From: Prostheceraeus crozeri
Taxonomy: Eukaryota > Platyhelminthes > Polycladida > Euryleptidae
Direction of reading: 5' to 3'
Length of the DNA: 64,000 nucleotides
NCBI GenBank assembly: GCA_907163375.1
Contig: CAJQUW010006986.1
Span: 62,001 to 126,000, forward strand
How positions within the stretch are numbered: the stretch's first letter is position 1; each line of letters opens with the position of its first letter. Below, piece by piece: positions 63,301 through 64,000 of this stretch. Made by a program: the position numbers and the translations under genes. The notes below the pieces were generated by a model that was given only the letters and a program-made list of their open reading frames with translations, was not told the origin of the DNA and did not search any database.

Positions 63301-63808
63301 TCCATCACAGCTAAAAAAATAAATCGGATGGTGAAGGACAATTTCAATCAGCTGTGATTGAGATCTCTAAACGCATGCATTCACAAGACCAACTCGAGAA
63401 CTACAGAGTCGATTTATAGCTACTAATTGGCTGTCTCAAAATCACATTCTGATTGGCTGAGAAACGAATTGACAGGATTAATGAATCAAACACACACCTG
63501 GTCATCAACAGACATTCCAAAGCGAGCGATGGTTAGCGCATATAACAGTAGCAGGAATCGCGACATCAGACTGCATCTGTATCGGGGAGGGCCAGTCAAT
63601 TATGACGATAGAATAAAAGCGAAACGGTCGCATGCGAGCGCGGTAATCCCGCCACCAAGATACTCTCACCTGTCTGTAAGCTCTTCCTCGCAGTTGCATT
63701 GGCCAACGAGGGTGGCGGCGAGGACTGAGAGGTGCGCGGCGAAATGATAGGAATACGGGAGGGAGGCAGACTGCCTTTGCGAACTGGGACCTTGGGGGCC
63801 GACATGGA
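2799..63808 (-). CDS. CNTRL: Centriolin orthologue, 22 coding exons, 3' end beyond the window
   Basis: Centriolin is a coiled-coil scaffold of the mother-centriole subdistal appendages and the midbody, needed for abscission in vertebrate cells (family knowledge). Exons: 63670-63808, 63177-63310, 61910-62368, 53888-54082, 51317-51695, 46908-47326, 46137-46277, 45928-46077, 43009-43404, 37417-37527, 37255-37353, 35160-35273, 21550-21796, 18767-18954, 18579-18711, 15527-15634, 11907-12076, 11513-11639, 6794-6862, 5868-6019, 4804-5228 and 2799-3342. Each has AG and GT at its borders and all phases agree, giving 1,632 codons. Landmarks matching the human protein from memory are GVRYIT, GGKK..YIENLE, five LRRs, ELEQELAFYKIDAKF, ESPYIGK, NVPEHH and EELERRA. 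Human centriolin is about 2,300 residues, so roughly two thirds is present. The coding exons are richer in G+C than the introns. The weakest exon is 37255-37353; the rest are firm. Confidence 0.95.
3343..4803 (-). other. CNTRL intron between coding exons 21 and 22
   Basis: This 1.46-kb AT-rich intron has clear GT-AG ends on the minus strand. Its right third is occupied by the dispersed element at 4154-4768. Nothing else was recognised. Confidence 0.8.
4154..4768. mobile_element. Short TIR element, related to the copy at 40052-40589
   Basis: The ends are an imperfect inverted pair: GATCCCACAGAATTA near 4157 and TAATTCTGTGGCAGATC at 4749-4765. The interior (about 4210-4430) matches 40110-40335 in direct orientation, sharing TTTGCTAGAAGTG, ACCTTACAGAGATAGGAAA, GTCGTGCGTCGCTTGCGGAT and GAATTCAGATCATTGCGC. 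There is no coding capacity, so this is a non-autonomous dispersed repeat, probably a DNA-transposon derivative. The class is inferred because no target-site duplication was found. Confidence 0.6.
4804..5228 (-). CDS. CNTRL: CNTRL coding exon 21 (start of second coiled coil)
   Basis: This 425-nt exon enters in phase 0 after a CATTTCAG acceptor and leaves in phase 2 at GTGAGG (residues about 1310-1450). The sequence begins RMDHEAELARIRRL and continues as a continuous Glu/Arg/Lys-rich heptad pattern without proline. It corresponds to the human segment between NVPEHH and EELERRA, where the second coiled coil begins. It is highly G+C-rich next to the flanking introns. Confidence 0.93.
5229..5867 (-). 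other. CNTRL intron between coding exons 20 and 21
   Basis: A 639-nt AT-rich intron with GT-AG ends on the minus strand. I see nothing else in it. Confidence 0.8.
5868..6019 (-). CDS. CNTRL: CNTRL coding exon 20 (NVPEHH motif)
   Basis: This 152-nt exon enters in phase 1 and leaves in phase 0 at GTAAGAAAT (residues about 1259-1309). It encodes a basic ERRERRPRSS stretch, then FLCNVPEHHQLEDYLQ, which closely matches human centriolin HCNVPEHHNLENEVS. A charged KRRLKEK segment follows. The motif marks the passage from the Pro-rich linker into the second coiled coil and is one of the strongest orthology markers here. Confidence 0.96.
6020..6793 (-). other. CNTRL intron between coding exons 19 and 20
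   Basis: A 774-nt intron with GT-AG ends. No repeat or gene was recognised in it. Confidence 0.8.
6794..6862 (-). CDS. CNTRL: CNTRL coding exon 19 (Pro-rich linker)
   Basis: This small 69-nt exon enters and leaves in phase 1 (residues about 1236-1258). It follows a TTTTCTTGCAG acceptor and ends at GTGAGTCC. The product reads GYVSPVPPPMPAEEK, matching in character the human PPPGYMMY...SPVPQG linker between the two coiled coils. It is too short to assign alone, but phase, position and composition all fit. Confidence 0.85.
9330..10050. repeat. Diverged local direct duplication
   Basis: About 110 bp at 9330-9440 resembles about 120 bp at 9930-10050 in the same orientation. Both run from GAAATG through ATTCATCATTC, AATGATCA and a TTGA/TTGATTCACT block to AACATGACAG. 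Several small indels separate the copies. Function is unknown; it may be an old tandem duplication or two copies of an unrecognised repeat. Confidence 0.4.
10287..10362. repeat. Short near-perfect hairpin (29-bp stem, 17-nt loop)
   Basis: Bases 10287-10315 (AGTAAGAAAAAAG...CCGCTGA) pair with 10333-10362 with only about three mismatches over 29 bp. The loop is AT-rich. The stem contains a 9-bp AGAAGCCAA-like core and an A-run. It could be a tiny MITE remnant or a transcribed hairpin. Confidence 0.7.
11047..11240 (-). repeat. tRNA-derived SINE, family A, copy 1
   Basis: On the minus strand the element begins with a tRNA-like head: A box TAGCTCAGTTGG and B box GGGTTCGAGTCT. A body follows with GGCACCACCGCTCTC, AGAGGTCACTAACCCTAG and ATGGCTCTGTGTCTTGG. 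The same body follows a tRNA-like head at 61436-61612. The A-to-B spacing is longer than in a normal tRNA, and an acceptor stem cannot be closed, so this is not a working tRNA gene. Another GAGTGGTTAAG head-like segment lies just upstream (near 11265), so the family may be dimeric. Confidence 0.75.
11513..11639 (-). CDS. CNTRL: CNTRL coding exon 18 (Pro-rich linker)
   Basis: This 127-nt exon enters in phase 0 after CTTTGCAG and leaves in phase 1 at GTGAGTATTG (residues about 1194-1235). It encodes RLPTPSYAILNPSPSPAAAY, then QPIYSTSPFPPQF. The low-complexity Pro/Ala/Tyr/Ser composition corresponds to the human Pro-rich linker between coiled coils. The linker is poorly conserved in detail, so the assignment rests on position, phase and composition. 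Confidence 0.88.
11640..11906 (-). other. CNTRL intron between coding exons 17 and 18
   Basis: A 267-nt intron with GT-AG ends; nothing else is visible in it. Confidence 0.8.
11907..12076 (-). CDS. CNTRL: CNTRL coding exon 17 (coiled coil end, Gln/Pro linker)
   Basis: This 170-nt exon enters in phase 1 and leaves in phase 0 at GTAAGTGAC (residues about 1137-1193). It encodes MELERIQGEISALRANVASQ, matching human VLEEIAELRREVSYQN at the end of the first coiled coil. A PAQPTTASVSTAAH segment and a QPQPQPQ tract follow, starting the Pro/Gln linker. The dipeptide tract comes from a short CAACCA-type microsatellite. Confidence 0.93.
12271..12711. mobile_element. MITE with about 24-bp terminal inverted repeats
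   Basis: The left end TACCGTTTTTCTCGAATACA (12271) is the inverse of the right end ending TTCGAGAAAATACGGTA (12711). A TA dinucleotide at both outer ends could be the target duplication. The interior has several diverged direct units of the type GTGGGTTCTAYTCGA (12328-12410) and a related GCGGTTCTATTTCAGGGCGG near the right end. There is no coding capacity. This is a non-autonomous DNA transposon; the superfamily is not established. Confidence 0.75.
13916..14136 (+). repeat. tRNA-derived SINE, family C, copy 1 (internally deleted)
   Basis: It starts with a tRNA-like A box (CACTCAGCTGGTTAGAGCAC) and jumps to CCAGCCGCAAATCTTTGCAT, losing the anticodon and T-arm region. The downstream body (GCATGGCAATTTGATCTACC) and the 3' end (AGAATAAAATACA) match 59232-59424. 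It is inactive. Confidence 0.7.
15527..15634 (-). CDS. CNTRL: CNTRL coding exon 16 (end of first coiled coil)
   Basis: This 108-nt exon enters and leaves in phase 1 (residues about 1101-1136). It encodes EIGELKDILGAQRQEIVRL, then NELLDRLTG. This aligns closely with human EIEKLNETMERQRTEIARL, then QNVLDLTG. The conserved RQxEI(V/A)RL...LTG pattern makes the assignment firm. The donor is GTGAGTTAA. Confidence 0.95.
16302..18120 (+). mobile_element. 5'-truncated non-LTR retrotransposon with target-site duplication
   Basis: The insertion is bounded by an 11-bp direct repeat, AATAGGATCAC at 16302-16312 and again at 18110-18120. The right copy follows a poly(A) tract (18101-18110), and AATAAA lies at 18079-18084. 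The element reads on the plus strand, antisense to CNTRL. It is truncated at the RT catalytic block A (retained residues VKNAFNTLRRD), with about 10 bp of filler resembling the target at the left junction. The perfect duplication suggests a fairly recent insertion. The coding region is described separately. Confidence 0.92.
16320..18027 (+). pseudogene. Reverse transcriptase / restriction-like endonuclease ORF, truncated and frameshifted
   Basis: The frame runs from 16320 to 17645 and resumes one base out of register until a stop at 18027. RT motifs are KNAFNTLRRDYMLEV (block A end), GIQQGDPLGPLCFAL and WYLDDATIAG, where YLDD is the catalytic pair. A C-x-C-x8-H-x4-C knuckle follows (CKCG...HHPLSC, about 17488-17540). 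Across the frameshift come KRPDG and LIWDATC, which resemble the RPD...D motif of the restriction-like endonuclease in early-branching non-LTR elements. The break is one extra C in CCCC at 17631-17634: the frame before it ends EPRRS and the frame after it reads GLDRGDGKRPDG. The N-terminal half is missing. The clade is not assigned. Confidence 0.88.
18579..18711 (-). CDS. CNTRL: CNTRL coding exon 15 (first coiled coil)
   Basis: This 133-nt exon enters in phase 0 after CTTTCTTCCAG and leaves in phase 1 (residues about 1057-1100). It encodes QLNNTFTELDQAQNQVVDLQ, then KELEVKEQQLEVG, a heptad pattern like human RDLTRAEAEIELLQNLLRQK. I chose the donor GTGAGTTGG because it is the one giving phase 1, as the next exon requires. 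A downstream GTGTGAGG site would not fit. Confidence 0.9.
18712..18766 (-). other. 55-nt CNTRL intron between coding exons 14 and 15
   Basis: On the minus strand this runs GTAAGTCGAA ... CTTTCTTCCAG in 55 nt. Retaining it would shift the frame, so it must be spliced for the downstream coiled coil to be read. Confidence 0.88.
18767..18954 (-). CDS. CNTRL: CNTRL coding exon 14 (first coiled coil)
   Basis: This 188-nt exon enters in phase 1 and leaves in phase 0 at GTAAGTCG (residues about 994-1056). The sequence MYEELNSELSRLRRQME continues to HIRELQEEIRRRDEEAEAA, a proline-free, highly charged coiled coil. It lies in the part equivalent to human residues around LRELEKKKKLEDAKSQ, where conservation is of pattern rather than identity. 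Confidence 0.92.
18955..21549 (-). other. CNTRL intron between coding exons 13 and 14
   Basis: A 2.6-kb AT-rich intron. Plus-strand open frames at about 20263-20532 and 20664-20897 were considered as coding, but no family or splice model supports them. Nothing else was recognised. Confidence 0.7.
21550..21796 (-). CDS. CNTRL: CNTRL coding exon 13 (acidic, non-coiled insert)
   Basis: This 247-nt exon enters in phase 0 after TATTTTTCTAG and leaves in phase 1 at GTAAGAAAT (residues about 912-993). It encodes LSNVEEEDFDGDDAEVAL, a basic QRVFSRRRPK stretch, then STEEEDGG and RRPILPFKKNIYDTLSSDEL. It is not coiled coil and I recall no counterpart in human centriolin. Strong splice sites, long G+C-rich open reading and matching phases support it as a real exon, probably a disordered lineage-specific loop. 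Confidence 0.85.
23524..27025. repeat. Minisatellite, 30-bp and 44-bp units with higher-order structure
   Basis: The basic 30-bp unit reads CATTTCTTCATAGCTTCAAC plus TCCCCAGCCT. A second type carries TTTAACTAACCAGTCT in place of the last 16 bases. From about 23760 rightward a 44-bp composite dominates, made of the second type plus a 14-bp CAACTCCCCAGCCT piece. Rare variants recur at fixed spacing: ATAGGTTCAACTG at about 23978 and 24394 (416 bp apart) and AACTGACCAG at 25271 and 26807 (1,536 bp apart). This shows block duplications inside the array. A plus-strand reading frame exists only because 30 is divisible by three. Confidence 0.97.
27026..27360. repeat. Second minisatellite, 30-bp unit, abutting the first
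   Basis: About nine to ten copies of CACTTTGATTTCGTCACCCT plus CTCATCTCCT, nearly identical at the left and increasingly diverged to the right (GACTTTGATTTCTTTACC and so on). Both borders carry hybrid units joining it to the first array: TTTCTTCATAAGTTCGACTC at about 27012 and CTTCATTTCTTCATAGCT at about 27336. The array has the same 30-bp period and the same T-rich strand bias. The long plus-strand frame through it is a by-product of the period. Confidence 0.95.
27524..27544 (-). CDS. Possible 21-nt CNTRL microexon
   Basis: On the minus strand CCTTCGTTTTCAG is followed by 21 nt encoding MTDERLL and then GTGGGTGAC. Length and ends are phase 0-0, exactly what the junction between coding exons 12 and 13 would accept. 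There is no homology support, since that part of the protein is not conserved. It could easily be chance. Confidence 0.2.
30800..30962 (-). repeat. tRNA-derived SINE, family B, copy 1
   Basis: On the minus strand it reads GCGGTCTCCGTGGCACAG, GGTTAAGTGCTTGGCCTAGC (A-box region) and CGATCTTTCGGTCCAGA, then a B-box-like TCGAGCCCCG. The body has CATTGGAAGTGGACAGGAAG and AAGTCTGACTATGT. The same order occurs at 54692-54903 and 61633-61818. The tRNA part is degenerate. Confidence 0.75.
31529..32449 (+). CDS. Putative small nested gene, three exons, unknown product
   Basis: The model is exon 31529-31579 (ATG, 51 nt, ending at GTAAGT), exon 31674-31835 (after TCTTTGCAG, ending at GTGCGT) and exon 32201-32449 (after TTAACTGTAG, ending in TGA). 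All junctions are phase 0 and the product is about 153 residues. It contains GVNYFDPGEVVPYSVLQSMM, FFSYDDYYPEF, AAVGSWAIYSPSLFGILNAE, RVSERLSNVPEGKIVHPTVN and a Ser-rich tail ending TQEMKD. There is no signal peptide, membrane segment or family I recognise. The gene lies opposite CNTRL inside its largest intron. The second donor is weak, and no AATAAA is visible within 200 bp of the stop. Confidence 0.42.
32870..33320. promoter_or_regulatory. CpG-richer patch with a tandem 18-bp motif
   Basis: CGTGAATGATGACGCTTT occurs twice, 20 bp apart (32872 and 32892), followed by about 400 bp with more CpG than its surroundings (for example 33050-33240). A TATTTAA lies at about 33055. This could be an internal promoter or enhancer or simply an older exon or repeat remnant. 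No transcript can be assigned. Confidence 0.25.
34270..34711. mobile_element. Fold-back element, about 170-210-bp inverted arms
   Basis: The left arm (34270-34440) and right arm (34497-34711) are inverted copies sharing AGGATTGACCAAGATTGAAG, ATCGGGCCATTACC, CAAGTTTTGAGTT and TTTCATAAGTTGGCATAT. The right arm carries about 46 bp extra near 34620-34665. The spacer is only about 55 bp. There is no coding sequence. A transcript through it would form a long hairpin. Confidence 0.85.
35160..35273 (-). CDS. CNTRL: CNTRL coding exon 12 (first coiled coil)
   Basis: This 114-nt exon, phase 0 at both ends (residues about 874-911), follows TTGCTTCTCACAG and ends at GTAAGCTAA. The sequence SKRTYSEEMGKMKEQIGRLQ resembles human DKRQHEARIQQMENEIHYLQ. 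It ends in a short Ser/Arg/Gln stretch leading into the acidic insert of the next exon. Confidence 0.9.
35274..37254 (-). other. CNTRL intron between coding exons 11 and 12
   Basis: A 1.98-kb AT-rich intron. I looked here for an exon matching the human segment around EEFRQACERALEARM and found none. Nothing else was recognised. Confidence 0.7.
37255..37353 (-). CDS. CNTRL: Probable CNTRL coding exon 11
   Basis: This 99-nt segment, phase 0 at both ends, has a CTGATTACAG acceptor and a GTGAGTGG donor. It encodes SEMNVRHSLNLRDSMDRTDG, then QDQSTQAAVLLGM. It begins SEM where human has SEI in this part of the coiled coil, but identity beyond that is low. Splice sites, phase and G+C content favour an exon. 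The 63-nt intron separating it from the next exon is similar to other short introns here. It could be alternative. Confidence 0.55.
37354..37416 (-). other. 63-nt CNTRL intron between coding exons 10 and 11
   Basis: This runs from GTGAGCTGAG to CTGATTACAG on the minus strand. It depends on the exon 37255-37353 being real. Confidence 0.55.
37417..37527 (-). CDS. CNTRL: CNTRL coding exon 10
   Basis: This 111-nt exon, phase 0 at both ends (residues about 804-840), follows TTCATTTCCAG and ends at GTGAGCTG. NVQKNDPLSRSLGQLAEEIE aligns with human NIHSPSDVLGKSLADLQKQF, with the shared pattern D(P/V)L..SL..L. A Val/Ala/Thr-rich tail ending PTSK follows. Confidence 0.88.
38758..39283. mobile_element. 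Fold-back element, about 95-bp inverted arms
   Basis: The left arm (38760-38850) and right arm (39188-39282) are inverted copies sharing TTTCTGCAGGGAACGAGG, AAAGTGAGACTTTC, ATGATGTACAC and CCTACTACGAAT. The roughly 340-bp interior has no coding capacity. The GCAGGGAACGAGG core recurs in the fold-back at 53111-53655, so the two may be related. Confidence 0.85.
39828..40854. mobile_element. Inverted-repeat element of about 1 kb with a nested repeat
   Basis: The arms 39828-39920 and 40769-40854 are inverted copies sharing CAAAGCGATGTTCA, ATATTGTCAAC, AGGTACCTT and CATCAAGCGTGTACGCTGGA. The interior contains the element 40052-40589, related to 4154-4768, which may be part of the family or a later insertion. 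No target duplication was identified. Confidence 0.82.
40052..40589. mobile_element. Second copy of the 4154-4768 type element
   Basis: Ends GGTTACACCACAGAATT (40052) and AATTCTGTGGGTTACAC (40573-40589) form a rough inverted pair around CCACAGAATT. The interior at 40110-40335 matches 4210-4430 in direct orientation, including ACCTTACAGAGATAGGAAA and GTCGTGCGTCGCTTGCGGAT. It is non-coding. Confidence 0.6.
41645..42094. mobile_element. TIR element with GGAGTC-type subterminal repeats (hAT-like ends)
   Basis: The outer ends are inverted: CCAGGGATGCGGAG (41645) and, read inward on the minus strand from 42094, CCAGGGGTGCGGAG. Next to the left end lies a 24-bp tandem array (about four units of ACTCCGGGGGTTGATAGG type, 41675-41795), and the right end has related GACTCCGACTCC units. 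CAGGGRTG ends are typical of hAT non-autonomous elements. No matching 8-bp duplication was found, so the class is tentative. Confidence 0.65.
43009..43404 (-). CDS. CNTRL: CNTRL coding exon 9 (first coiled coil)
   Basis: This 396-nt exon, phase 0 at both ends (residues about 672-803), follows TTCTCTGACAG and ends at GTAAGTTCG. It encodes VAVLEECLEDERQVNDELQ, a long charged heptad stretch with ELEAALNAERARVRD, then LRDANNDLQRQLSQR. The SPRQVTNRVRDIVNDIRDGK end matches human RPEEVAARVDELRRKLKLG. NNDLQRQL corresponds to human NNLLKQQL. Confidence 0.95.
43405..45927 (-). other. CNTRL intron between coding exons 8 and 9
   Basis: A 2.5-kb AT-rich intron. A plus-strand open frame at 43697-43957 has no recognisable similarity and is probably chance. 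Nothing else was seen. Confidence 0.75.
45928..46077 (-). CDS. CNTRL: CNTRL coding exon 8 (first coiled coil)
   Basis: This 150-nt exon, phase 0 at both ends (residues about 622-671), follows CATCTCCTTCAG and ends at GTAAGAATT. DYLTNIRHQSENQRKRIDSL matches human EYLGTIKGQATQAQNECRKL in register after GLQ. RERDELKHIV is followed by an acidic helix. Confidence 0.94.
46078..46136 (-). other. 59-nt CNTRL intron between coding exons 7 and 8
   Basis: GTAAGTTTGTC to CATCTCCTTCAG on the minus strand, 59 nt. The exon boundary falls between GLQ and DYL, exactly continuous with human GLQ-EYL. Confidence 0.92.
46137..46277 (-). CDS. CNTRL: CNTRL coding exon 7 (first coiled coil)
   Basis: This 141-nt exon, phase 0 at both ends (residues about 575-621), follows GTCTGTCTGCAG and ends at GTAAGTTTG. 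It encodes EGVKELEKRMSSARADQNDQ, then TELESVVNGLQ. Human has EIKDLEEQLTEGQIAANEA, then DLEGVISGLQ, a clear match. Confidence 0.95.
46278..46907 (-). other. CNTRL intron between coding exons 6 and 7
   Basis: A 630-nt intron. It contains a patch at about 46345-46495 with repeated GAATT/CCCGAA words on both strands and a C9 run, perhaps a decayed repeat. No gene is seen. Confidence 0.7.
46908..47326 (-). CDS. CNTRL: CNTRL coding exon 6 (first coiled coil)
   Basis: This 419-nt exon enters in phase 1 after CACTTTCTACAG and leaves in phase 0 at GTGAGGATT (residues about 435-574). AQNRLDGLENDLHTTEESVK fits human AAQTRLSELHDEIEKAEQQ. A Ser/Pro break (SLSPDGSLLLPPPPQ) interrupts the coil, then LRAALARKVNTVSALQSDAE resumes it. 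The stretch after the break ends KEQQLSENNEAYNDLQ, matching human KEQQLDIMNKQYQQLE. Confidence 0.95.
47327..51316 (-). other. CNTRL intron between coding exons 5 and 6
   Basis: A 4-kb AT-rich intron with a hAT-like MITE at 48928-49364. Nothing recognisable was found in 47327-48900 or 49373-51316. Confidence 0.75.
48920..49372. mobile_element. hAT-like MITE with perfect 8-bp target-site duplication
   Basis: The element (48928-49364, 437 bp) starts CAGGCTTGCCGTAGGGAT and ends ATCCCAACGGCAAGCCTG, inverted repeats with one mismatch over 18 bp. It is flanked on both sides by GTAATATG (48920-48927 and 49365-49372). An 8-bp duplication and CAG...CTG ends are the hallmarks of hAT elements. There is no transposase, so it is non-autonomous. 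A lone right-end-like sequence, ACGGCAAGCCTG, also occurs at about 59627. Confidence 0.92.
51317..51695 (-). CDS. CNTRL: CNTRL coding exon 5 (ESPYIGK motif)
   Basis: This 379-nt exon enters in phase 0 after CCTTTCCCTTCCAG and leaves in phase 1 at GTGAGAAAT (residues about 309-434). It begins LKTKSDELNRACHKHYELEQ, continues ELAFYKIDAKFDSLG, then has an acidic loop and GTGESPYIGKGRMS. Human centriolin has ELEQELAFYKIDAKFEPL and DESPYIGKSRYK, near-identical blocks. A Ser/Thr/Gly-rich loop and the next coil (QLLDRQLQEKQNAIEK) follow. It is the most diagnostic exon after the LRR exon. Confidence 0.97.
51831..52314. mobile_element. Fold-back element, about 110-bp inverted arms
   Basis: The arms 51831-51940 and 52199-52314 are inverted copies sharing GCATTGA, TTTTGTCC, TACTCCCG, GAGAAA, AAAAGATTAAGTTTA and AAGTAAAAGTAAGTGATG. 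A second, smaller inverted pair (GGAAATCCCATCT near 52049 and AGATGGGATTTCTTTC near 52115) sits inside. It is non-coding. The arms differ by small indels, indicating an old insertion. Confidence 0.83.
53111..53655. mobile_element. Fold-back element with interrupted inverted arms
   Basis: The outer arms (53111-53235 and 53520-53655) share CAGGGAACGAGGTCGTG, CATTGCA, TCTTGACT and TTTGTCTTTTAT in inverted order. An inner pair (53330-53370 and 53480-53517) shares ATTTCTTCAATATGATTTGT plus ATAGA. It is non-coding. The CAGGGAACGAGG core is shared with 38758-39283. Confidence 0.83.
53888..54082 (-). CDS. CNTRL: CNTRL coding exon 4 (coiled coil after LRRs)
   Basis: This 195-nt exon, phase 0 at both ends (residues about 244-308), follows TTTCATTATTTGTAG and ends at GTAAGAAAC. 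It begins EEVDRLMTDNEARERQIREL and ends LERELDAKDQL. Human has EEVERLERDLEKKMIETEEL, and the segment to TKNEL is the same length, 65 residues. This shows that it joins directly to exon 5. Confidence 0.95.
54692..54903 (+). repeat. tRNA-derived SINE, family B, copy 2
   Basis: It reads GGAGGTCTCCAAGGCACAGT, TGTTAAGCGCTTGGCCTAGC, AATCTTCCGGTCTAGAGGTC and AAACCCCG, then CACTGGAAGTCGTCAGGAAG, GGCATCCGGAC, AAAGTCTGACTATGT and GGGAAGTAGTGACGTTAAAT. It ends in a CATT microsatellite tail. It matches 30800-30962 (inverted) and 61633-61818. The A- and B-box-like segments point to a tRNA origin, probably of a class with a long variable arm. It is the fullest copy of the family in the window. Confidence 0.8.
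55552..55671 (-). CDS. Possible CNTRL cassette exon with in-frame stop
   Basis: On the minus strand ACATTTCACAG is followed by 120 nt (exactly 40 codons) and GTACGAAAG. Read in phase 0, as the exon 3 to exon 4 junction requires, it encodes IKGFDDFSSDEGLTGDGLST, then EEKSAEVNNDSTDRTQ and TGA (stop at 55561-55563). The acidic, protein-like composition and phase fit argue against chance. If included it would end the protein after about 279 residues: the LRR domain plus a 36-residue tail. It could be a poison exon or an unrelated ORF. There is no homology support. Confidence 0.35.
57364..57826. mobile_element. Fold-back element, about 130-bp inverted arms
   Basis: The arms 57364-57490 and 57700-57826 are inverted copies sharing ATTATCGAAATAATTA, AAAGCCAGAAGCTGCAATTT, ATATTTCGGCTTCACAG, GCGTCAGGGATAC and GAGAAAAGCTAGGAAGACA. 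The interior (about 210 bp) contains a TATAGATACTC microsatellite-like patch. It is non-coding. Confidence 0.87.
59232..59424 (+). repeat. tRNA-derived SINE, family C, copy 2 (intact tRNA-like head)
   Basis: The first 74 nt fold like a tRNA: D arm GCTCAGTTGGTTAGAGC, anticodon loop CTAGTTA (anticodon AGT, Thr-like) and T arm GTAGGTTCGAATCCTAC. However, an extra base sits between acceptor and D arm and the acceptor pairs imperfectly. The region after it (GCATGGCAATCTGATCTATC to AGAAATAAAATACA) is shared with 13916-14136. So this is a SINE head and not a functional tRNA gene. Confidence 0.75.
60110..60535 (+). mobile_element. Decayed 3' fragment of a non-LTR retrotransposon
   Basis: Broken plus-strand frames give LYGCESWSL at about 60125, a hallmark of the C-terminal part of many non-LTR reverse transcriptases. 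Farther on they give EDLKRVRVHDRTKRRSIVKQ at about 60420-60480, like the usual DLKR...R tail. Several frameshifts and stops lie between. It is an old inactive remnant; the clade is not assigned. Confidence 0.6.
61436..61612 (-). repeat. tRNA-derived SINE, family A, copy 2
   Basis: On the minus strand the tRNA-like head (CTGTTCAGTTGG A box, GGATTCGAGTCTG B box) is followed by GGCACCATCGTTCTC, AGAGGTCACTTACCCTAG, AAGGCTTCCCCAGTCCTA and ATGGCTTAGCACCTTGG. This is the same body as at 11047-11240. Its head lies back to back with the family B copy starting at 61633. Confidence 0.75.
61633..61818 (+). repeat. tRNA-derived SINE, family B, copy 3
   Basis: GTGGTCTCTGTCTGTGGCAC opens a degenerate head. 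The body has GACTGGAAGACGACAGGAAG, GACACTCGGGTTATC, AAAGCCTGATTATGT and GGGATGTAGTGACTTTGAAG, matching 54692-54903 in order. It has diverged about as much as the copy at 30800-30962. Confidence 0.7.
61910..62368 (-). CDS. CNTRL: CNTRL coding exon 3 (leucine-rich repeats)
   Basis: This 459-nt exon, phase 0 at both ends (residues about 91-243), follows TTATTGTTTTGCAG and ends at GTAAGTGAT. It begins YIENLERC (human YIENLEKC) and contains five LRRs with LQSLNLSCN, LREINLSHN, LQTLDVTDN, LQVFRIGQN and LVQMTVSEN. A cap follows (NPLCKLPHHRLFLIFHLNGL), close to human NPVVTLPHYLQFTIFHLRSL. Such LRRs form a protein-binding surface of the SDS22-like type. They also occur in many ciliary proteins, but the flanking exons fix the identity as centriolin. 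Confidence 0.97.
62369..63176 (-). other. CNTRL intron between coding exons 2 and 3
   Basis: An 808-nt AT-rich intron; nothing was recognised in it. Confidence 0.8.
63177..63310 (-). CDS. CNTRL: CNTRL coding exon 2
   Basis: This 134-nt exon enters in phase 1 after TTTATTTTTTTAG and leaves in phase 0 at GTAAGTTAT (residues about 46-90). GGVRYITEDLILKI matches human AGVRYITEALIKKL, and LNLTLSREGGKKIR matches LNLSLSKDGGKKFK. The exon leads directly into YIENLE of exon 3. This N-terminal block is conserved across animal centriolins. Confidence 0.96.
63311..63669 (-). other. CNTRL intron between coding exons 1 and 2
   Basis: A 359-nt intron with GTGAGAGTA donor and TTTTTTTAG acceptor; nothing else was seen. 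Confidence 0.8.
63670..63808 (-). CDS. CNTRL: CNTRL coding exon 1 (translation start)
   Basis: The start ATG is at 63805, giving MSAPKVPVRKGSLPPSRIPI, then a Ser/Pro-rich tail ending KSLQT in phase 1. The basic Ser/Pro character is like the human N-terminus before GVRYIT. A good acceptor (CTTAGCTTGCAG) ends three bases before the ATG, so the 5' UTR probably lies on at least one more exon to the right. If the transcript starts locally, the acceptor would be coincidental. No in-frame upstream ATG is visible. Confidence 0.82.
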
Positions 63809-64000
63809 CTGCAAGCTAAGGTCGTGGTGAAATGAGGGGTGCAGTTAGGAAAGACAATCAGCAAAAGGATATTAAAGGATCCGTTAGAAGCCAGAATAAG
63901 GTTTAAATTCATTAGTAAATGCATTTCAATATTCAATTACTGCTAGTAGAACGTGCAGTAAAGTAGACTCATCAGTGATTCTTTTACAGCCGTTGTGGTT
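63809..64000. other. Sequence upstream of the first coding exon
   Basis: This should be either the 5' UTR intron or the promoter-proximal region of CNTRL. I see no TATA box, CpG cluster or RFX X-box in the 190 bp available. Confidence 0.4.

Overview
The window is nuclear DNA of an intron-rich animal. The evidence is a multi-exon gene with GT-AG introns and animal-type repeats: tRNA-derived SINEs, non-LTR retrotransposons, a hAT-like MITE and minisatellites. I cannot name the species. The repeat content suggests an invertebrate, but that is inference.

Almost the whole window is one gene on the minus strand, an orthologue of centriolin (CNTRL, also called CEP110), a coiled-coil protein of the mother-centriole subdistal appendages and the cytokinetic midbody. 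I resolved 22 coding exons by matching splice sites, keeping phase and comparing with the vertebrate protein from memory. The first has its ATG at 63805 and the last in the window ends at 2799. All phases join without conflict, giving 1,632 codons. The 3' part of the gene lies beyond base 1. Protein order: short Ser/Pro N-terminus, five leucine-rich repeats with a cap, coiled coil, the conserved ESPYIGK stretch, long coiled coil, an acidic insert, coiled coil, a Pro-rich linker, the conserved NVPEHH stretch, then the second coiled coil. Introns fall into two groups: four of 55-63 nt plus one of 267 nt, and the rest from about 0.4 to 13 kb.

The introns hold most of the other content. They contain a 5'-truncated non-LTR retrotransposon with a target-site duplication (16302-18120), two older non-LTR fragments (1704-2338, 60110-60535), seven copies from three tRNA-derived SINE families, a hAT-like MITE with a perfect 8-bp duplication (48920-49372), several other TIR or fold-back elements of about 0.4-1 kb, and a 3.5-kb minisatellite with a second one abutting it (23524-27360).

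Two possible extra coding pieces deserve attention. One is a small three-exon gene on the plus strand nested in the 13-kb intron (31529-32449). The other is a 120-nt, phase-0 cassette exon (55552-55671) with an in-frame stop, which could give a short LRR-only centriolin isoform. No CRISPR array, rRNA or convincing functional tRNA gene was seen.
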